19,475 nt of DNA, taken from CS4-C045 sp964347545 (GTDB lineage Bacteria; Planctomycetota; Planctomycetia; Pirellulales; UBA7805). The DNA lies in the NCBI GenBank assembly GCA_964347545.1, contig CAYFZZ010000019.1, positions 1 to 19,475 of the forward strand, in the 5' to 3' direction. The first letter of the stretch is position 1. Each line of letters begins with the position of its first letter. The position numbers were made by a program, and so were the translations under genes. The notes beneath the pieces were generated by a model, which ran no database searches, was not told the origin of the DNA, and saw only the letters and a program-made list of their open reading frames with translations. This document shows, in pieces, positions 14,784 through 19,475 of this stretch.

Positions 14784-15632
14784 TTGTCGACGACCCCCGC
14801 TGCCCCCCTGCCCCGACGGACCGCTCCGGCGACCAGCCCTTGGCTGGGGATCGCCAGCCTCTGCCTCCGCGAACTGGTGCGGTTTTTCCGGCAGCGGAAT
14901 CGGGTGATCGGGGCCTTGGGCCAGCCGATCCTGTTCTGGATCCTGTTCGGCTTCGGGTTTGGCTCGTCGTTCCGCATCCAGCCCGCCGGGGGGGACCAGG
15001 TCAGCTATTTCCAGTACTACTTCCCCGGCACGCTGGCCCTGATCCTACTGTTTACCGCGATCTTCACCACGATTTCCATCATCGAGGACCGTCGGGAGGG
15101 TTTTTTGCAATCGGTCCTGGTCGCCCCCCTTCCCCGCTGGGCCATGGTCCTGGGCAAGGTCCTGGGTGGCAGCCTGATCGCCGTGGGACAAGGCGTTCTG
15201 TTCCTTCTGCTGGGCCTGACCATCGACTTGCCCTTCTCCGTGCCGCAACTGGTCGCGGTCACAGCCTTTATGTTGCTGGTCGCCAGCGGCCTGACCGCCT
15301 TGGGATTTTTCTTTGCCTGGCGTTTGGACTCGTCGCAAGGCTACCATGCCATTATGAGCGTCCTGTTGTTTCCCATGTGGCTGTTGTCCGGCGCGTTTTT
15401 TCCGGCCGGCGACAACTGGCTGGGGTGGGTCATGCTGGCCAATCCCTTCACCTATGCGGTGGCCGGCCTGCGTCGCCTGCTGTACTGGCAGCTGTCCGAC
15501 CAGGCCGCGGCGGTTAATGCCTTGCCTTCTTTTACGGTTTGCCTGGTGGTGACCGTGGCCTTCACGGGCATCTGTTTCTGCTTTGCCTGGAGATCGGCTT
15601 TACGCACGACAAAAGGAGATCTGCTTTCATGA
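14784..15632 (+). CDS. ABC-2 type transporter permease
   Basis: A 282-residue membrane protein partnering the ATPase at 13306. The start is TTG 14784: the frame is closed by a stop at 14685-14687 and has no ATG or GTG before the conserved N-terminal amphipathic segment (LCLRELVRFFRQRNR). Six hydrophobic segments follow. Family features include the IIEDRREGFLQSVLVAPLPRW cytoplasmic loop after the second helix and LLFPMWLLSGAFFPAG near the fifth. The SD is poor. The gene is separated from its ATPase by 530 bp containing a repeat, yet both look intact. It overlaps the SCO gene by four bases (ATGA), tying the transporter to copper delivery for the oxidase. Confidence 0.92.
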   Translation: MSTTPAAPLPRRTAPATSPWLGIASLCLRELVRFFRQRNRVIGALGQPILFWILFGFGFGSSFRIQPAGGDQVSYFQYYFPGTLALILLFTAIFTTISIIEDRREGFLQSVLVAPLPRWAMVLGKVLGGSLIAVGQGVLFLLLGLTIDLPFSVPQLVAVTAFMLLVASGLTALGFFFAWRLDSSQGYHAIMSVLLFPMWLLSGAFFPAGDNWLGWVMLANPFTYAVAGLRRLLYWQLSDQAAAVNALPSFTVCLVVTVAFTGICFCFAWRSALRTTKGDLLS

Positions 15633-16288
15633 GTGTCGCAGTCAAGGTGTGGATTACCGTCCTGTTGGCGGTCCTGGCCGGTTTTACCCTGCTGACCCTG
15701 GTAAAAATTACCCGGCAGCCTCAAGCGCGGCCGGTGGGGGCGCCCGTCACGGCGGCGGCGGAACAGCCCGTGGTGGGGGGAGACCAGCCGTTGAATCTGG
15801 CCGCTTTTCAAATGACCCGCCAGAACGGTCAGCCATTTTCTTTTGCCGAACTGGAGGGGCAGGTCTGGGTGGCCAGCCTCTTCTTCTCCAGCTGTCCCCA
15901 CGAATGTCGCCAGTTGAACGAGGCCATCGCCGCCCTGCAACGCCAGCCGGCCTTCGAGGGGGTGCGGTTCGTCAGCATCAGTGTCGATCCCGCCGTGGAC
16001 ACGCCCCAGCGACTGAACGAATACGCCCAGCTGTTCGAGGCGGACGCCGACCGCTGGTTGTTCCTCAACGGAAAGATGGCCGACGTGACGCGGTTCGGGA
16101 CCGACGTGGGGGTGACAACGGGCTACAAAACGCACACGCGACGCCTGGTGTTACTGGATAAAACGGGGAAGGTCCGTGGCCACTTCGGCTACAAGGACGG
16201 GGCGGCGATCCAACAGATGAGCGAACTGGCGGCTCAGCTGGTCAGCGGTCAGGAGGCGACTTCACCGGCGCCGGCGAAGGCATCCTGA
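15629..16288 (+). CDS. SCO1/SenC family copper chaperone
   Basis: A 219-residue protein. A single N-terminal membrane anchor (about residues 7-25) is followed by a thioredoxin-fold domain facing the periplasm. Copper-binding residues are Cys89 and Cys93 (SSCPHEC) and His169 (GYKTHTRR), the standard CxxxC plus distal His of the family. SCO proteins load or reduce the CuA site of CoxB. The ATG overlaps the permease stop, and AAGGAG lies about ten bases upstream. VRFVSISVDPAVDTP matches the conserved SVDPxxDTP segment. The C-terminus is a short Ala/Pro-rich tail. Confidence 0.96.
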   Translation: MSVAVKVWITVLLAVLAGFTLLTLVKITRQPQARPVGAPVTAAAEQPVVGGDQPLNLAAFQMTRQNGQPFSFAELEGQVWVASLFFSSCPHECRQLNEAIAALQRQPAFEGVRFVSISVDPAVDTPQRLNEYAQLFEADADRWLFLNGKMADVTRFGTDVGVTTGYKTHTRRLVLLDKTGKVRGHFGYKDGAAIQQMSELAAQLVSGQEATSPAPAKAS

Positions 16289-16293
16289 GCCCC

Positions 16294-16321
16294 CCCACCC
16301 GGCGGTCGTGCCGGGGGTGGG
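16294..16321 (+). other. Strong hairpin after the SCO gene
   Basis: CCCACCCGGC (16294-16303) pairs with GCCGGG..TGGG (16310-16321) around GGTCGT, giving ten pairs with a two-base bulge. It begins six bases after the SCO stop. No T-run follows. It may protect the upstream message or reduce read-through. The in-frame GTG at 16308 falls in its loop, which argues against that codon as the start of the next gene. Confidence 0.5.
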
Positions 16322-16376
16322 CCTGACCCCTGTGCCCCCCTGCGCCCCTGGAAACCTTAAACCGGAAATTTGCCCC

Positions 16377-16871
16377 GTGGACCTTTCTGCCGTCAACTTT
16401 CCGCTGATCAACGCCAGCCTGAACCTGGCCGCCACCCTGTTGCTGGTCAGCGGCTGGGTGTTGATCAAGCGTGGACGCCAGCAGGCTCACAAGCGGGTGA
16501 TGATCGCGGCCTTTGCCGCCTCGATCCTGTTCCTGCTCTCCTACCTGGCCTACCACGTCTGGCCGGTCGGCGCGGCGGCGACACCCTTTCGCGGCCAAGG
16601 CCCGGTCCGCCTGGTGTATTACACCATCTTGATCACGCACATCGTGCTGGCCATGGCCGTGCCCGTCCTGGCCGTGATCACGATTTGGCTGGGGCTGGCC
16701 GACCGCCGAGCGGCTCATCGGCGGTGGGCCCGCTGGACCTTTCCCATCTGGCTTTACGTCTCCATCACGGGCGTGTTAATCTATTTATTGTTGTACCAGC
16801 TGTACCCACAACCAGTGGACGTCGCGCACCATCAAAACCATGACCCGCGGGGGGCGTGTACCGCTTGCTAA
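16377..16871 (+). CDS. DUF420 / CtaM-like oxidase assembly membrane protein
   Basis: A 164-residue protein with four membrane helices. I chose GTG 16377, giving MDLSAVNFPLINASLN, because this is where DUF420 homology begins; an upstream in-frame GTG (16308) lies in a hairpin and would add a Pro-rich leader. Family features are INASLN, the His-containing loops (His38, His60, His88, His114), RLVYYTILITHIVLA and RWARWTFPIWLYVSITGV. DUF420 includes CtaM (YozB), required for haem A-containing oxidase activity in Firmicutes. It follows SCO here, fitting a late step in copper or haem centre assembly. After the last helix it has an unusual tail with His151, His152, His155 and a CxxC (Cys161, Cys164) at the very end. 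Confidence 0.9.
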   Translation: MDLSAVNFPLINASLNLAATLLLVSGWVLIKRGRQQAHKRVMIAAFAASILFLLSYLAYHVWPVGAAATPFRGQGPVRLVYYTILITHIVLAMAVPVLAVITIWLGLADRRAAHRRWARWTFPIWLYVSITGVLIYLLLYQLYPQPVDVAHHQNHDPRGACTAC

Positions 16872-16923
16872 GCCAACGGACGACGGGTGTCCCTCGGATA
16901 TCTCGTTGGCAGTGGAACACACG

Positions 16924-17211
16924 ATGTTTTACAAAAAACTAGTCATCTTGCTGCTGGCCCTGATCGCCCTTTCGTTGCTGGCCACGCTGGTCGAGGCCTG
17001 CCCTGGCTGTAAAGACGCGATCGCCGAAAATGATCTGGAAGGCCAGCGGGTGGCGCGGGGTTACTTCTGGAGCATTCTGTTCATGATGAGCATGCCGTTT
17101 ACGATCCTGGGCACCTTTGGCACGTATTGCTATGTGGAGGTCCGCCGAGCTCGGCGCGAGCGGGAAACGATGGCGTCCCGGGAAGCACCGCAGGATTCCC
17201 CGTCAATCTAA
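16924..17211 (+). CDS. Small exported/membrane protein with CPGCK motif
   Basis: A 95-residue protein, family not firmly recognised. The N-terminus is a hydrophobic signal or anchor (residues 6-24) ending LVEA, followed at once by CPGCK (Cys26, Cys29), then a short acidic stretch and a second hydrophobic helix (about 46-70), then a basic and then polar tail. ATG 16924 is chosen because the signal sequence begins there; a longer in-frame start at 16840 overlaps the DUF420 gene. Depending on whether the signal is cleaved, the CxxC pair would sit at the outer membrane face or mature N-terminus. Its place after SCO and DUF420 suggests a metal or thiol role in oxidase assembly, but this is inference. 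Confidence 0.75.
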   Translation: MFYKKLVILLLALIALSLLATLVEACPGCKDAIAENDLEGQRVARGYFWSILFMMSMPFTILGTFGTYCYVEVRRARRERETMASREAPQDSPSI

Positions 17212-17456
17212 AGGGCGGCGCCGGCCTCGCCTCCTGGCATTTACACCCCGGCCGACCTCTTGGCCGCGGCGGTATCGTTTGCCCCGAGTGGGATCGCTGG
17301 CCGGTCTGGCCGGCTGTCGCCGGTTGTGGTGGAAAAGCACCCGAAAATCGACCCTGGCGCTCATTGCGAACCGCGGCAATCGCTTGTTACACTTGGACCG
17401 TTCGTCAACGCCCGGTCTTGGGCGGCTGATCGCCGATTCAATTCGCTCAGGTTGCC

Positions 17457-18701
17457 ATGGTCGATACTCCCTCCTCGGATACCGCTGGGCCGGCCGCCGC
17501 GACAGGCCGGCCGGCCCCGCCGCTGGCCCAGCTTGCCCACCGCGTGGCGGCGGTTTTCCAGGAGCAGTACAGCCAGCAGCCCTCCTGGCTGGTCGCCGCC
17601 CCGGGACGCGTCAACCTGATTGGGGAACATACCGACTACAACGACGGTTTCGTGTTGCCGATGGCCATCGACCGCTATGTGGTGATGGCCGCCGCGGCCT
17701 GCGATCAAGCTCCCGGGGCACCGCCGAGGGCTCGTTTTTACAGCGCGGAGTTCGACGAATTTTCCGAGTTCGGGCTCGAGCAAAAATCCCGGCCCCCTGC
17801 GTCGGCATCCTGGTCCAATTATGTCCAAGGAGTGGTGGCCGGCTTCGCCGCTCAGGCCGTCGTTCCCCCATCTTTTAACGCGACCGTGCTCTCGACCGTG
17901 CCGGTCGGCGGCGGGCTGTCCAGCAGCGCGGCGCTGGAAGTGGCCACCGCCACGCTGCTGGAAGCCATCACCGGCCAGCAACTGCCTGCGAACCAGAAAG
18001 CGCTGTTGTGCCAGCAGGCCGAGCACGAGTATGCGGGGGTGCCTTGCGGCATCATGGATCAGTTTAGCAGCGTTTTCGGCCGAGAAGACGCTTTGATGTT
18101 GCTGGATTGTCGCAGCCAGGAAATGAAATACGTGCCGCTGGCTTCTGACGACGTGACCGTGTTGATCACCAACAGCAATGTCAGCCACCAGCTGGATGAC
18201 GGCGCCTATGCCGAGCGGCGGGAACAGTGCCACACGGCGGCTGCGGCTCTGGGAGTGGCATCGTTACGGGAAGCCACGCTGGAGCAGCTGACCGCCCACC
18301 GCAGCCAGCTGGAGGAACACTGCTATCGCCGAGCCCGCCACGTCATTTCGGAAATCGCGCGCACGACACAGGCTGCGGCCGCCATTGCCGCCCGAGACTG
18401 GACCGCCGCCGGCCAGTTGATGTACGAAAGTCACGCTTCGCTGCGGGACGACTTTGAGGTCAGCTGTCTAGAACTTGATCTCCTGGTCGAACTGGCAGCG
18501 GAACTGGGCGTCGAGGGAGGAGTGTACGGATCGCGGATGACGGGCGGCGGGTTTGGCGGTTGTACCGTTAGCCTGACCCGCACGGCCAACGTCGAGCCAA
18601 TCTGCGACGCTTTGTTGACGCGATATGAAGCCAAGACAGGCATCAGGCCACACGCTTTCGCCAGCCGTCCGGCGCGCGGAGCGTTTGTGATAAAATCTTA
18701 G
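17457..18701 (+). CDS. galK: Galactokinase
   Basis: A 414-residue GHMP-family kinase converting galactose and ATP to galactose 1-phosphate in the Leloir pathway. The galactokinase signature GRVNLIGEHTDY is at 50-61, the GHMP ATP-binding motif PVGGGLSSSAALE at 149-161, the catalytic Asp201 in GIMDQFSS, and the third motif GSRMTGGGFGGC at 358-369. The N-terminal 40 residues are Ala/Pro-rich and somewhat longer than usual. ATG 17457 has a weak CAGG upstream. The 245 bases before it hold no gene or clear terminator; TTGCGA (17364) with TTACAC 17 bases on is only a faint promoter resemblance. The gene is unrelated in function to the respiratory cluster and likely starts a new unit with the symporter behind it. 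Confidence 0.97.
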   Translation: MVDTPSSDTAGPAAATGRPAPPLAQLAHRVAAVFQEQYSQQPSWLVAAPGRVNLIGEHTDYNDGFVLPMAIDRYVVMAAAACDQAPGAPPRARFYSAEFDEFSEFGLEQKSRPPASASWSNYVQGVVAGFAAQAVVPPSFNATVLSTVPVGGGLSSSAALEVATATLLEAITGQQLPANQKALLCQQAEHEYAGVPCGIMDQFSSVFGREDALMLLDCRSQEMKYVPLASDDVTVLITNSNVSHQLDDGAYAERREQCHTAAAALGVASLREATLEQLTAHRSQLEEHCYRRARHVISEIARTTQAAAAIAARDWTAAGQLMYESHASLRDDFEVSCLELDLLVELAAELGVEGGVYGSRMTGGGFGGCTVSLTRTANVEPICDALLTRYEAKTGIRPHAFASRPARGAFVIKS

Positions 18702-18726
18702 ACTGATCAAACCGCAGGCAGTCATT

Positions 18727-19475
18727 ATGGATAAGATCGCAATCTTCTCGTTTTTGTTTTTCACATCCTTGGTCGGCCTGGTGACGTGGTGGATCACGCG
18801 TAAGGACGACCACGACACCAGTAAAGGATACTTTCTGGCGGGACGATCCCTGACGTTTCCCTTGATCGCGGGATCGTTGCTGCTGACCAATCTTTCCACC
18901 GAGCAAATGGTGGGGCTCAACGGGTCGGCATTTACCGATGGCCTGTGCGTGATGGTCTGGGAAGTGGTCGCCGTCGTGGCGCTGGTTTTCATGGCCTGGT
19001 TCTTTCTGCCACGCTTTCTCAAGAGCGGCGTGGCGACCGTGCCAGAGTACCTGGAGATTCGCTTTGATCATCAGACGCAAGTCATTACCAACCTGATCTT
19101 CCTGGTGGCGTATGTCGGGATCCTGCTACCGATCATTCTGTACACAGGCGCCAGAGGCATGATCGGCATCATGGACGTCGAGTCGCTGTTGGGAGATCTG
19201 CCGAAACGTTTCGCCATGAATCGAGAAATATTCGCACTCTGGCTGATCGTCTGGATGGTCGGCATCATCGGCTCGATCTACGCTTTGTTTGGAGGTTTGC
19301 GAACGGTTGCCGTCTCCGACACCCTCAATGGGATCGGATTGCTGGTTGGCGGTTTTATGATCACCGGTTATGCACTCTCTCAAATTGGTGCAGGCGACGG
19401 CATGTCCGCTGGGGCAACGCTCTTGGTGGAGCAACAGAAAGAACGACTCAATTCTATCGGTGGCAAAGACTCGTC
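18727..19475 (+). CDS. Sodium:solute symporter, YidK-like (3' end outside window)
   Basis: The frame is open from ATG 18727 to the window end, giving 249 residues of a probable 500-plus residue SLC5/SSS transporter. It begins 25 bases after galK, so co-transcription is likely. Features include KGYFLAGRSLTFP after helix one, LTNLSTEQMVGLNG at the first broken helix that lines the sodium and substrate sites, VATVPEYLEIRFD, and YALFGGLRTVAVSDTLNGIGL in the next inverted-repeat segment. LNSIGG near the window end and the general spacing resemble E. coli YidK, as recalled. Linkage to galactokinase suggests galactose or a galactoside as substrate, but SSS specificity is hard to read. GC is visibly lower than in the oxidase genes (about 50-57% in hand-counted 60-base lines). 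Confidence 0.93.
   Translation, partial: MDKIAIFSFLFFTSLVGLVTWWITRKDDHDTSKGYFLAGRSLTFPLIAGSLLLTNLSTEQMVGLNGSAFTDGLCVMVWEVVAVVALVFMAWFFLPRFLKSGVATVPEYLEIRFDHQTQVITNLIFLVAYVGILLPIILYTGARGMIGIMDVESLLGDLPKRFAMNREIFALWLIVWMVGIIGSIYALFGGLRTVAVSDTLNGIGLLVGGFMITGYALSQIGAGDGMSAGATLLVEQQKERLNSIGGKDS

Overview
The window looks like chromosomal DNA from a member of the Planctomycetota, most likely of the Pirellulales type. This is inferred from high GC, many GTG/TTG or weak-SD starts, lipoprotein electron carriers, a giant multihaem cytochrome c, the cox/ctaA/ctaB gene order and a planctomycete-looking intergenic repeat. No phylogeny could be run. Every convincing gene is on the + strand. There are no tRNA or rRNA genes, no CRISPR array and no transposase.

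Region 1 (1-7102) encodes exported electron carriers. It opens inside a very large modular cytochrome c with six CXXCH motifs in view and a His-rich insert. A small acidic Gly/Pro repeat lipoprotein follows, then two adjacent paralogous cupredoxin-like proteins with amicyanin-type copper ligands (one with a plain signal peptide, one a lipoprotein), then a dihaem cytochrome c lipoprotein. The upstream flank is not visible but could encode a quinol:cytochrome c oxidoreductase.

Region 2 (7146-13205) is a complete haem-copper oxidase operon: coxB (CuA subunit), coxA (catalytic subunit with the YSHPxVY signature of A2-type oxidases), ctaA (haem A synthase), ctaB (haem O synthase), coxC (with an unusual insert of about 130 residues) and a small subunit IV. 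The genes overlap or are closely spaced.

Region 3 (13306-17211) looks like an assembly module: an ABC-2 type transporter (ATPase and permease), an SCO copper chaperone, a DUF420/CtaM-like membrane protein with a His/Cys tail, and a 95-residue membrane protein with a CPGCK motif. A 530-bp non-coding stretch holding an inverted-repeat element of about 150 bp lies between the ATPase and permease genes.

Region 4 (17457-19475) changes subject to sugar metabolism: galactokinase, then a YidK-like sodium:solute symporter that runs off the end. GC falls in this part.

Together regions 1-3 describe an aerobic terminal respiratory branch. Electrons would pass from quinol, via periplasmic haem and copper carriers, to CuA and the A2 oxidase, with haem A synthesis and copper loading encoded in the same cluster. 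Nothing here is a clearly new system. The most original points are the carrier set, the inserts in CoxB and CoxC, the ABC transporter and metal-tail proteins in the assembly module, and the repeat element.
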